Of a stretch of DNA of 64,000 bases, positions 21,300-31,144 are shown piece by piece. The position numbers and the translations under genes are program-made. Origin of the DNA: Bufo bufo (lineage: Eukaryota > Chordata > Amphibia > Anura > Bufonidae); contig NC_053390.1 in the NCBI RefSeq assembly GCF_905171765.1, positions 328,822,294-328,886,293 on the forward strand. Direction: 5' to 3'. Every line of letters begins with the position of its first letter. Positions within the stretch are counted from its first letter, which is position 1. The notes beneath the pieces are model-generated. The model was not told where the DNA came from, searched no databases, and worked only from the letters and a program-made list of their open reading frames with translations.

Positions 21300-22010
21300 T
21301 GTCACGACTGCAGTTTTTACAATAGTGGATCGCAACTGCGGAGTAATATGATCAATCAGATATGAATCTCAGGCGTCACTCACAATCTCAACGGTGAGTT
21401 AGAGATTCTACCATCACGTGATCAAGCAACACAACCACAATTCAACACAGTTCTATTGCTTCATAGACGGTGGTTAGTAGATGAAACACTATTTATGCAG
21501 TGGCTGCGGCAAGGACAATGTTAGGGTACGCCACAGTACTATTGCTTCATAGACGGTGGGTTAGTATATGGAACACTATTATGCAGTGGATTTAGCCTGC
21601 AAGCAGGCAGAGGAGAGGTGCTCTCTCTCCTAAAGGGTACTTGCGATTGGCAGTAGCTGTGTGATGGGTGAGACTCCCGGATGACTGTAGTCTGAGGACT
21701 GCGCGGGTCCGATTTCCAGATGGTAGCTGTGGAAAGAGCAGGGTCCGGTTTGGTGGATAGTCCAACACAGGTTCGTGAGGCAGCAGGCGTTCTGACAATA
21801 ATCACAGCACGCCATGCCGCCTCACGAGTGCCCTTAAGTAAGACCAGGAAGTGCGAAGGGATCGCAGACTGGTCGGGATGACTTCCGCGTTCCACCCTGG
21901 AACGCATCCGCCACGCCACTCCCCGGAGTTCGCGCGACTTCCGCGTTCCACAGTGGAACGCAGAAGATCGCGGCAGACGAACAAGAGGCCGCCCCGTCGG
22001 TGGTATTACA
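21300..22010 (-). repeat. 5' LTR of the Gypsy element
   Basis: 711 bases. As the promoter LTR for a minus-strand transcript, its internal sequence complementary to 21801-21810 (GTGCTGTGAT in the RNA sense) can pair with the site just downstream of the LTR. Followed outside by the CGCAC duplication. Confidence 0.95.
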
Positions 22011-22015
22011 CGCAC

Positions 22016-22460
22016 GTAACTCTAGACGTGGAATTGTATGTGCCGACTTAGGGCTCAGTTTGGATTTTCCCATAACAAATCCAACATGGTAGACATTTTC
22101 TGCATTGCTTACCTTCAAGTAAGCAACTGCAGCTATTGCTATAACAAATGATGAAAAGATGTACAGATTTTTTTTTTGCAGGCTTGTAACAATGAAACAG
22201 GAACATAACACCTGGATATTTGTAAACATTGTAAGGCTTGTAAAGACTCTGTCCATTGGACCCACTCATGGAGTCTCTCTTGTGGAAGTAAGGCATCCCA
22301 CTCACTTTCTCCACTTGACGGTTCACGAACTAAGGCCTTAGCTTTTATGGTGACGTGTGCTACAAACCCGAGAGGATCATAGAGACTTTTCACAGTGGAT
22401 ATGATCCCTCTTCTTGTGAATGGCTTTTCTGCTGAAGAAACACCAAAAAATGAGGATGCT
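22016..22460 (-). pseudogene. BEL/Pao pol, upstream part beyond the Gypsy insertion
   Basis: Minus strand. Reads SSFFGVSSAEKPFTRRGI, then TVKSLYDPLGFVAHVTIKAK, the RT-RNase H connection of BEL/Pao, then VGFVMGKSKLSPKSAHTI-PRLELRA at 22016-22100. This joins in frame context to AVLAVELYELV at 16340 once the Gypsy insertion is discounted. Protease, gag and most of RT are missing; homology stops at about 22460. Confidence 0.8.
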
Positions 22461-22469
22461 ATTTGTATA

Positions 22470-23215
22470 AAAATAATTAATTAAATTACATAGAACACTA
22501 AATATCAGTGTTAGTCAAAAGGGATAGGACATGAAAAAACGAGCCTCTAGAATAGGGCTCAACAATGCGGAGAATCGCACTTGAGGGAAATTGCACCCTG
22601 AGCAGCCACAGTTACAAAAGTGTTAAAGAGTTGGATGACAATAGAATGAGTAATAGGTAGTGATGACAATACCATATCCCCACAAACATTTTACATGACC
22701 ATCCAAACTGTCCTGGCATCCTCCTCATTGAAACCCAGGTTGGTAGTAAGACTGCGGCTGTATGATGATATAGCTGATGGCTAATGACTACTAAATGATG
22801 ACTAATACCGCCAGTCCAACCCACACTGAGTCTCACATTACATACCCATATTGCTGCTGCTCATGGTGTCAATGGATCCCCAAATGCCTCAACCTCGACA
22901 CGTGTTTCGCCACGTAGGCTTCGCCAGGAGGTACATTCAACACTAAGACAAGTTGGGCATATATAGACGAAAGAGGAGGGATCAATCATTTACCTACCAT
23001 GATCACCTGCATTGGGGGACGTTCTGGCGCGGTCCCACCCATGATGTGTGACTGCTTCCTTCAGCGCCTCCCCGTCGCCCAAACAAGCGACCTAATTGGA
23101 GCACATCAGGACAGCAGCCACACAGCGCATGCGCCGGCCGCGTCACCCCCAACCACGTGATCACGAGATGGTCACCTGATCACGACGTCACCGTCACATG
23201 ATCGCCTCAAAGGTC
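22470..23215 (-). repeat. Penelope-like element LTR-type segment (tentative)
   Basis: A non-coding stretch containing ctcgacacgtgtttcgccac then gtaggcttcgccaggaggt, followed by GC-rich gcatgcgccggccgcgtcac and cacgtgatcacgagatggtc. Such sequences accompany Penelope-like pseudo-LTRs in frogs as I recall them. No RT or GIY-YIG coding part seen. The left border with the BEL relic is near 22460-22480 and the right border with a CR1 fragment is near 23220. Confidence 0.4.
22893..22931 (-). ncRNA. Hammerhead-ribozyme-like motif (degenerate core)
   Basis: The minus strand reads CCTC-CTGGCGA-AGCC-TACGT-GGC-GAAA-CACGTG-TC-GAGG. This fits a minimal Penelope-type hammerhead: stem I CCTC/GAGG, core CTGATGA (here CTGGCGA, two changes), stem II GCC/GGC with loop TACGT, GAAA, a short self-complementary stem III, and the GTC cleavage triplet. 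The two core changes make present activity unlikely. Confidence 0.55.
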
Positions 23216-23224
23216 CTTCAATCC

Positions 23225-23535
23225 CCGTACAGTCCCTCTGTAGAAGTATACTGTCCTCTTCAGTGTTAATTACTTTACACAGTTTAGTGTCATCTGCAGA
23301 AATTTATATTTTACTGTGCAAGCCTTCTACAAGACCATTAATATAATGAAGAGAATAGTGCCCAATACTGACCCCTGTGGTACCTCACTAGTGATAGTGA
23401 CCCAATCTGAGTGTGTACTGTTAATAACCACCCTCTGCTTTCTATCATTGAGCCAGTTACTTACCCACATACAGACATTTTCCCCCATTCCAAGCGTTCT
23501 CATTTTATGTACTTTATCTACCTGATGTAGTTTTA
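23225..23535 (-). pseudogene. CR1-like LINE RT fragment
   Basis: The minus strand reads VSNWLNDRKQRVVINSTHS then VPQGSVLGTILF, and further on a frameshifted version of FADDTKLCKVI. This is the RT palm of a CR1/L3-type non-LTR element. Cut on the right by a mariner terminus. Confidence 0.7.
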
Positions 23536-23598
23536 GGTCAAATGTATACAGAAATATTGAAAATTCTAAATGGTTCACAAACTTTCAAGCACCACTGT
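23536..23598. repeat. Tc1/mariner terminus remnant
   Basis: Ends ggttcacaaactttcaagca-ccactgta, the reverse complement of the terminus at 7329. No companion end close by. Confidence 0.55.
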
Positions 23599-23835
23599 AT
23601 GATATGTCCAAGTATGGGGAATACACAATGGATAGATATTGGGTTTTGCATGACATTCAAGTCATTACTGTATACCATACAAGGTCACCTATATTTCTAG
23701 CTAGTCAGCAAAGTACAGAATCCATAAACCATGTGCAGCAACAAAGCTGTACAAAGTAGACTAATATAAAGAGAAAAACAAAAAGAAACATATCAAGCCT
23801 TCTCTGATATTAACTTTTTATGTCTTCCCTGACAG

Positions 23836-23980
23836 AAACCATTTCTCTAGAAGTTCAATAGCTACAGGGGGTCAGAAGGGAAAGTCCTACTATACCCTGA
23901 CATTCACTGTCAGTTTTCTTCACAAAGATGACGTCTGCTATTTTGCATATCACTATCCTTACACGTATTCCACATTAAAG
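23836..23980 (+). CDS. AGTPBP1: AGTPBP1 exon E
   Basis: Acceptor ccctgacag, donor gtgaga. It encodes [19 protein letters not shown] and then [29 protein letters not shown]. The YTLTFTV...[14 protein letters not shown] block is the conserved CCP junction between N-domain and peptidase domain. It ends on a complete codon (AAG). The neighbouring DNA on both sides is transposon-derived, but the exon itself is clean. Confidence 0.95.
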
Positions 23981-24092
23981 GTGAGATTATTCATTTGGAT
24001 ATGCAGTATTTTCAATAAAAGATTATATAACTGGAGACAGTATTGTGCCTCTTCTGGGAATGTCATTCAACAGAAATTTTACTTTCTTGTAA

Positions 24093-24423
24093 TTAAAAGG
24101 GTTTCCCAGGTAAATGCATTATTTTGAATGGGGCGCACATGGTTGAAATAAAAACATACTGTAAGTCATACTCACTGTGACTGAACCTCAGATGACGTTC
24201 TGACGCTGGTCAGGGCTTTGCCGTTCTTCACTTCCTGGTGGTCCAGGAATACCTGGAAAGGCTGGCTTTAATGTTCACCTGTCTCAGTCACTGATTCGCT
24301 GAACTGGCCTTTCCTGGTGTTCCCACTGTGTCAAGCTGACACCAGTAAGTGAAGAACAGCCAGGACCGGACCAGCATTGGGGGACCAATGAGGGCGAGTC
24401 TGGTTTATTTTTTATTCTTTAAA
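24093..24423. repeat. T2-like MITE, TTAA-bounded
   Basis: ttaaaagggtttcccagg at the left and ttctttaa at the right. Inner arms are partly inverted (gttcttcacttcctgg / agtaagtgaagaacagccagg). Confidence 0.5.
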
Positions 24424-24787
24424 TACTAATAACTAATAACCAATTTAACTGTCGTGTTAAGACATTTTGATTTGAGAGTTAGAAAACTTTGGTTGCACTA
24501 GATTTTCTAAATGTTCTCAAAGTGTTTCTGGTCATTGGTTCTTTCACTAGTTTAAACAACTGTATCAGCATATTTGCACAAATACAGCACAAGGGGTAAA
24601 AAGGTAAAAAAAGATACTTGTGGAGTCTTTAGGGAAGTGCACTGATTGATAAATATAAAAAATAGCTCTGTTCTAGAAGAAAAGTTTCTTTGGTTCCATG
24701 TATAGATGACTACTTAGCCAATGTCTGAATCTTTAATGGGGTTTCTGAGTGTTTTTATACTAATGACCTATCCTCAGGATACTGTAG

Positions 24788-25140
24788 GCAGTGATGGTCA
24801 GTTCGCAGTGTTCGCCAGCGAACACATGCGGGCTGCCATCTTTAGTAAGGTAGACTCACCCGTCCAGCGATGCACAGGTAAGCCCTTACCTGTGCCTGTG
24901 CCGGGAGCCGGTCTGAAATCAAATGCGGTCACCACGAGCAGGCAGTTCCGAGAACAGCCCGATGAAGGCCCCCGGCGGCTGTTCTCGGAACTGCCTGCTC
25001 CCGGTGACTGCATTTGATTTCAGACCGGCTCCCGGCACAGGCAAAGGTAATGGCTTACCTGTGGATCGCCGGACTTGTGAGTCGAGATGGCAGCCCGCAT
25101 GTGTTCGCTGGCGAACACTGCGAACTGACCATCACTGACT
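24788..25140. repeat. Near-perfect palindromic MITE
   Basis: The arms cagtgatggtcagttcgcag-tgttcgccagcgaacacatg and catgtgttcgctggcgaaca-ctgcgaactgaccatcactg are complementary; pairing continues through ggagccggtctgaaatcaaa to the centre near 24968. Splice-donor-like aggtaag occurs in both directions (24876, 24885, 25045). Confidence 0.9.
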
Positions 25141-25145
25141 GTAGG

Positions 25146-25285
25146 TCAGGGATGCCCAACCTGCGGCCCTCCAGCTGTTGCAAAACTACAATTCCCAGCA
25201 TGCCTGCTCAGGTTACAGCTATTAGAGCATGCTGGGAGTTGTAGTTTTGCAACAGCTGGAGGGCCGCAGGTTGAGCATCCCTGCT
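25146..25285. repeat. Short palindromic MITE
   Basis: cagggatgcccaacctgcgg pairs with ccgcaggttgagcatccctg, and gttgcaaaactacaattccc-agcatg with catgctgggagttgtagtttt. A perfect-looking hairpin of about 60-base arms. Confidence 0.9.
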
Positions 25286-26054
25286 GTAGGTCATCAATAT
25301 TTGATCTAATGGGGTCCGACTCCCAAGCTGTTCCTTGCAGCTTACCAAGTACAGTACTGCCCATTTGATATTTGCTGTGCTTGGTATTGCATCTGAGGCC
25401 CATTTACTTGAATGGGGGTGAGCTACACCTGGGCCGTGTGACCGATGAACGTGACGTCACTGGCCTAGGAAGAGGCCTTGACATTTAACAGAGCGCCGTA
25501 GCTTCTTCAAAAAGCTGATCATGGAGGTACAGGTAGTCAGAATTTCACAGATCAGATACTGATGACCTATCCCGAGGATGGAACACTTAGAAAACTGCAA
25601 TAAAGAACCCTAAAATGTGACTTGGGTCCTAGCTGCATTTGTTTGACTAAAATACAGTGAGACAAAAGTTCTTCTCCTTAATCTATGTTTACAAAAATCT
25701 GATTCATACCATAATAGGGTGATAGCTAAACATCTAGTTTGAGTTCTTTCAGGCCTCCTGAGAACCTAAACTCAAATAACTCAAATAACTAACTGTTTAA
25801 TGCATATTGTGACTGTACTGATGCCTGCGAAGCAGGCAAAGTAATTTGGCAATAGTCAAGCCATACCATTCCTAATTTCAGGCTGCAGTATTAAACAGAT
25901 TTTTCTTAAAATCTAAAAGAATAGAATCCTTGATGCAATGGAATGTAAGATTCAATTTATGTTAATGGGATTTCGTTTAAAGATCATCTGTTGGCATGAT
26001 CAACCCTATTAAACCAAGCACACTGTCTGTTAGAGTTGATCATGCTGATTTACG

Positions 26055-27850
26055 ATTTACATAGTTACATAGTTGATACGGTTGAAAAAAGACATATGTC
26101 CATCAAGTTCAACCAGGGGGTTATGTGGGGACGCGAATGCCAGAAGGAAGTGAGACTCAGATTTCTACTTGTTTTCATAAGCATTAATGTAATTTACTTT
26201 CAAGAATTCATCTAATCCCTTTTTAAAACTGTCCACTGTTCCTGCTGTGACCACGTCCTGAGGAAGTCTATTCCACAGATTCACTGTTCTTACAGTAAAG
26301 AAGCTTTAACGCCTCTGCAGACTGAACTTTTTCTTCTCCAGTCGGAGGAAGTGCCCCCTTGTCTTTTGAGGGCATTTACCAACGCTTTGTAAAGTGGTAG
26401 TATTACATCCCTGTCCCGCGAGTCCATGCCTCGTTTAATGCATGACAATATCCTGGTCGCCTTAGAAGCAGCTGATTGACATTGTATGCTGTTGTTTAAT
26501 CTACAATCTACAAGGACACCCAAGTCCTTCTCTATAAATGACTCCCCCAGTGTTACATCCCCTAGGACATATAAAGCACAGAGATTATTACTACCAAGAT
26601 GCATAACTTTACATTTATCCCCATTGAACCTCATTTGCCAAGTTGATGCCTAATCACTCAGAGTGTTCAAGTCACTTGTATTTTATGGACATCTTCCATA
26701 GACTGCACAGCACTACAAAGCTTAGTGTCATCTGCAAAATTAGAAATAGTGCTATTAATCCCATCCTCGATATCATTAATAAATAAATTAAATAATAGAG
26801 AACCCAGCACTGAACCTTGGGGTACACCCTTTATAACCCGGGACCATTCTGAATAGGAATCATTGACCACAACTCTCTGGACACAGTCCTTCAGCCAGTT
26901 TTCAATCCAATTACAAACTATACTTTCCAAGCCTATAGACCTTACTTTACTTATTAAACATCTATAAGGGAAAGTATCAAAAGCCTTTGCAAAATCCAGA
27001 AACACTACATCCACCGCCGCCCTTCTGTCCAGGCTTCTACTCACCTCCTCATAAAAACTAATCAGGTTAGTCTGACAACTTCTGTCCTTAGTAAACCCAT
27101 GTTGGTTATCACTTACAGTATAATATTATTTATAGTCACATACTCCTGTATATAGTCCCTAACTGGTCTATAATTACCTGTGTAGGACCTAGATCCTTTT
27201 TTGAATATGGCACCATGTTTGCCTTGCGCCAGTCACTTGACACTGTACCAGTACCTAGGTAATCTTTAAAAATTATAAAAACTGGCACATCAATGATTGA
27301 ACTGAGCTCTTTAAGAACTCTTGGGTGTAATCCATGTAGACCCGGAGCCTTGTTCAGATTTACCTTATGTAACTTATCTTGGACCTTATCTACAGTTAGC
27401 CAGTTGAGTATATTACTGGATGTACTAACAGCCCCAGCACCACAGATATCAGCTCCTTTCTCTTCTTTTGTGTATACAGAGCTAGAAAAAACTATTTAGT
27501 AACTCTGCCTTTTCATTATCTTCAGTGACTAATCCCTCCTTTACCATTATTTAGGGGACCTACCTGCTGAGACCTTGGTTTTGTTTTTTTAGCATTTATA
27601 TATTTAAAGATTTTTTGGTATTGGTTTTGCTCTCTTTTTCCACCTGCTGTTCATTTTGTATTTTTGCAAATTTTATCTCCTTTTTACAGATTTTATTAAG
27701 CTCCTTGTAAACTTCAAAGGCTACATCTGACCCCTCAGATTAGTATTTTTTAAATGCCCTTTTTTTTGTCATTTATTGCCCTTTTTACAGTAGCTGTAAG
27801 CCATGGGGGGTTTAATTTTAGCCATTTATACTTGTTACCTAAAGGAATAA
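26055..27850 (-). pseudogene. CR1-like LINE, 5'-truncated, RT and 3' tail
   Basis: The minus strand reads, from 27400 down, NKAPGLHGLHPRVLKEL, then FTKDRSCQTNLISFYEE, AAVDVVFLDFAKAFDTFPY, VNDSYSEWSRVIKGVPQG-SVLGSLLFN, ISNFADDTKLCSAV, and MRFNGDKCKVMHLGSNN. The 3' terminus is the frog-type tacatagttacatagttgat tail at 26060. Frameshifts and stops separate the blocks. The endonuclease is absent. Confidence 0.85.
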
Positions 27851-27852
27851 AT

Positions 27853-28109
27853 TTACCATTCCAGAGAAAATTGTGCTTTTATTAATGTGCTTATTGGCTA
27901 GTTGGATCAACAAGGGGCTAGTCATAGCCCGGGGAGCACCATTTTGTGAACACCCCTGCAGCCTTAGTCTTTCCGAACTCCCCTAGATTGACAGGGCTAG
28001 ACATCGCGTGGGATCCCAACTGAGGTGGGGGAAGTGTCTAAGGCTGCAGGGGTGTTTACAAGGACTTTCGCAGCCCCTTGGTACTCCAACTAGCCAATTA
28101 GCATATTAA
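27853..28109. repeat. Palindromic MITE between the CR1 and the next palindrome
   Basis: ttggctagttgg (27897) pairs with ccaactagccaa (28087), and cacccctgcagccttag with ctaaggctgcaggggtg. Confidence 0.7.
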
Positions 28110-28771
28110 AGGGTTTCAGTCACCTGAAAAATGGGTATTAAGCTGGCTGACATTAGCGATGTGCCAATTTCAGCTGAACATAACTATATTAGTGCCGTCT
28201 CACTGCCTGAAGCCTTTATTGAGAAAAACAAACTTTTATAATATGCTAATTAGCCTCTAGGAGCAGGGGGGGGGGGTGTTGCACCTGCTCCTAGAGGCTC
28301 CGTTTGCCTGTGCCGTCCCGTTCATTATTCGGCGTAGGCGCAGTGAGGGAAGGACGCTCGGCGGCTGCTGGCTTCCTCACTGCGCCTGTGCTTAATACGT
28401 CACAGTGAGGAAGCTGGCTGCCGGAGAACGTCCTTCCCTCACTGCTCCTGCACAGAATACTGAACGGGACGGCGCAGGCGCGAGATTTTCGCAGTAGACA
28501 CGGCCGGCGGAAGGAGAGCAGCGCTGCCCTGGCCCTGTCAATCAAGATAAGAAGGGTGTGAAAAGAGGTGGGCAAACGGAGCCTCTAGAAGCAGGTTCAA
28601 CACCCCTCCCCCGCTCCTAGAGGCTAATTAGCATATTATAAAAGTTCATTTTTCTCAATAAAGTCTTTAGGCAGTGAGATGGCACTAATATGGTTATATT
28701 CAGCTGACATTAGCACATCGCTAATGTCAGCCAGCTTAATACCCATTTTTCAGGCGACAGAAATACTTTAA
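28106..28771. repeat. Large T2-like palindromic MITE, TTAA-bounded
   Basis: TTAAAGGGTTTCAGTCACCTG at the left; the right end is cgacagaaatactttaa. Arms of over 150 bases pair (aatgggtattaagctggctg with cagccagcttaatacccatt; tataatatgctaattagcct with aggctaattagcatattata). The GC-rich centre holds further inverted pieces (agtgagggaaggacg / cgtccttccctcact). Confidence 0.85.
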
Positions 28772-29017
28772 TAAAAGAGCAGTTTTCTCTGAAGTGGTAC
28801 CTCGTACAGACATAAATGAGGCATTGTTTTAATCAGTATTATCGACCCTACCAAGCAGTGTTCCTGGCTTAATAGGGTTGATCATGCCGACACATTTTCT
28901 ATAAAAAGAATGGTCCAGGACATTTCAATAAGGTTGTTTTCATTTTATAATTGTAATTGCTGCTATTTTTTTTAGAAACTAATTTAAAAACAATATGATG
29001 TTTTTGTTTTTTCAAAG

Positions 29018-29171
29018 ATGCACCTTCAAAAACTGGAGTCTCTACATAATCCCCAGCAGATCTATTTTCGCCATGATGCATTATGTGAAACTCTAGCTGG
29101 AAATGGATGCCCCGTGGTCACCATAACTGCTATGCCAGAGTCCAATTTCTACGAGCATGTCTATCAGTTTC
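29018..29171 (+). CDS. AGTPBP1: AGTPBP1 exon F
   Basis: Acceptor ttttcaaag, donor gtgagt. It encodes [17 protein letters not shown], then [17 protein letters not shown] and TITAMPES, leading into the active-site exon; this is the start of the M14 peptidase fold. Intron phase 0 at its start and phase 1 at its end match exons E and G. Confidence 0.95.
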
Positions 29172-29270
29172 GTGAGTTGAAATTGTCCTGCAATATCATT
29201 TATGAATAAATCATTCAAGAGACTAATTTTCAACTATGAAGAATATTCTGTAAGGTTACAAGCATTCTTA

Positions 29271-30037
29271 GGGCTCTTTCACACCTGCGTTGTTGTCTTC
29301 CGGCATAGAGTTCCGTCGTCGGGGCTCTATGCCGGAAGAATCCTGATCAGGATTATCCTAATGCATTCTGAATGGAGAGAAATCCGTTCAGGATGCATCA
29401 GGATGTCTTCAGTTCCGGAACGGAACGTTTTTTGGCCGGAGAAAATACCGCAGCATGCTGCGCTTTTTGCTCCGGCCAAAAATCCGGAACACTTGCCGCA
29501 AGGCCGGATCCGGAATTAATGCCCATTGAAAGGCATTGATCCGGATCCGGCCTTAAGCTAAACGTCGTTTCGGCGCATTGCCGCATCCGACATTTAGCTT
29601 TTTCAGAGTGGTTACCATGGCTGCCGGGACGCTAAAGTCCTGGCAGCCATGGTAAAGTGTAGTGGGGAGCGGGGAGCAGTGTACTTACCGTCCGTGCGGC
29701 TCCCCGGGCGCTCCAGAGTGACGTCAGGGCGCCCCAAGCGCATGGATCATGTGATCACATGGATCACGTCATCCATGCGCATGGGGCGCTCTGACGTCAT
29801 TCTGGAGCGCCCGGGGAGCCGCACGGACTGTAAGTATACCGCTCCCCCGCTCCCCACTACTACTATGGCAACCAGGACTTTAATAGCGTCCTGGGTGCCA
29901 TAGTAACACTGAAAGCATTTGGAAGACGGTTCCGTCTTCAAATGCTTTCAGTACACTTGCGTTTTTCCGGATCCGGAGTGTAATTCCGGCAAGTGGAGTA
30001 CACGCCGGATCCGGACAACGCAAGTGTGAAAGAGGCC
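29271..30037 (+). repeat. MITE H1 copy 1 (GGGCTCTTTCACAC / GTGTGAAAGAGGCC)
   Basis: 767 bases with inverted termini, flanked by TTA and TAA. The centre is a strong palindrome (gcgctccagagtgacgtcag / ctgacgtcattctggagcgc) with reverse and forward splice-donor motifs (gtacttacc at 29681, gtaagtata at 29829) and TGACGTCA-like sites. A nearly complete copy in the opposite orientation is at 40275. Confidence 0.9.
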
Positions 30038-30448
30038 TAAGCTGGTGATTGGTACCATGTCAGACTGCTGATGATGGGTCTTACTGCTTCCTAAATCTTC
30101 TGGGGGAGGTTATCAACAAATTTCATTGATAGTATTGGCAAGTGGTGCGTTGTTGATGTCATTCACCCGCTTGCCTATACAGGCGCGCTCCCAATGCAGC
30201 TACTAGCTGTTTCTATTATTAGTGTTAGAGCAGGACTCCTACAGGGTATTCACAAACGTTCATGGTAAGAACGCTCATGGTAACCCCTGTAAGCGATAAT
30301 TTAAGGGAAATAAGAATTAGGAATAGGGAGAGAAGGAGGACATAGCGAAAATAACGGCAAGTCTTAGGGTAAGTTTATTATTATGCTAAAAGGAACAAAA
30401 TGAAAGAAACTTTGCAAGCTGGGAAACCTGTTTAAAGGACGGCGGAAA

Positions 30449-31135
30449 CCCACTTTTGATGACACATCATCATATCTGATAGGAACCGACTTGTGATGTC
30501 ACTGCGTCATACCAAAGAGAAACCCACTTGTGATATCACAGCATCATACCTGACAGGAACCCTCTTGTGATATCAAAGCATCATACCTGACAGGAACCCA
30601 CTTGTGATATCACAGCATCATACCTGACAGAATACCACTTGTGGTGTCACAGCATCATACTTGACAGAATTCCGTTTGTGATGTTACAGCATCATACCTG
30701 ACAGGAACCCACTTGTGATGTCACAGCATTATACCCGACATTAACCCACTTATGATGTCACAGCATCATACCTCACATTAACCTACTTGTGATGTCACAG
30801 CATCATACCTGACAGGAACCCACTTGTGATGTCACAAGATTATACCTAACAGGAACCCACCTGCTTGTTAAATCACAGCATCATGCCTGACAGAAACCCA
30901 CTTGTGATGTCACAGCATCCTACCTGACAGAAACCCACTTGTGATGTCACAGCATCCTACCTGACAGAAACCCACTTGTGATGTCACAGCATCCTACCTG
31001 ACAGGAACCCACTTGCGATGTTACAGCATCATACCTGACAGGAACCCTTTTGTGATGTCACAGCATCATACTTGACAGAATTCTACTTGTGATGTCATAT
31101 CATCATACCTGACAGATACCCACTTGTGATGTCAC
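30449..31135. repeat. 37-bp minisatellite, about 18 units
   Basis: The unit is roughly acccacttgtgatgtcacag followed by catcatacctgacagga. Units differ by a few substitutions each, with a small insertion near 30862. Each unit contains the near-palindrome TGTGATGTCACA. It lies in the intron between exons F and G. Confidence 0.95.
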
Positions 31136-31144
31136 AGAAGCAAT

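Larger units (their letters stand above)
16346..22010 (-). mobile_element. Intact chromodomain Ty3/Gypsy LTR retrotransposon (Tf1/sushi-like)
   Basis: 5665 bases with two 711-base LTRs (TG...CA), a 5-bp CGCAC target duplication (16341-16345 and 22011-22015), one uninterrupted gag-pol frame with a chromodomain, a polypurine tract next to the 3' LTR and a probable self-priming site next to the 5' LTR. It sits within a BEL/Pao relic, antisense to AGTPBP1. LTRs differ at only two bases that I can find, so the insertion is very recent. Chromodomain-bearing Gypsy elements with fused gag-pol are typical of the Tf1/sushi group in fish and amphibians (family knowledge). Confidence 0.95.
24733..25600. 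repeat. Family X element carrying two nested palindromes
   Basis: ttaatggggtttctgagtg at the left, then gacctatcctcaggatac. The element resumes at ggtcatcaatatttgatct (25288) and ggggtccgactcccaagctg and ends near gatgacctatcccgaggatg. The two interruptions are separate palindromes (24788-25140 and 25146-25285). Confidence 0.65.
25975..28905. repeat. Old MITE split by a CR1 LINE and other palindromes
   Basis: The left arm ggcatgatcaaccctattaa (25993) is inverted at the right as ttaatagggttgatcatgcc (28871). Everything between 26055 and about 28800 is later insertion: a CR1 LINE and at least two nested palindromes. A related right arm is at about 46835-46895. Confidence 0.6.

Noticed and set aside
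21834..22265. 143-codon minus-strand frame joining BEL and LTR sequence
   Set aside because: Accidental fusion across the Gypsy/BEL border; the two parts belong to different elements.
24721..25017. 98-codon + strand frame
   Set aside because: Crosses two nested repeats, and most of it lies in a palindrome that gives a similar peptide on the opposite strand.
30449..31135. CRISPR-like array
   Set aside because: Regular 37-base period, but units are contiguous without distinct spacers, and the context is a vertebrate intron.
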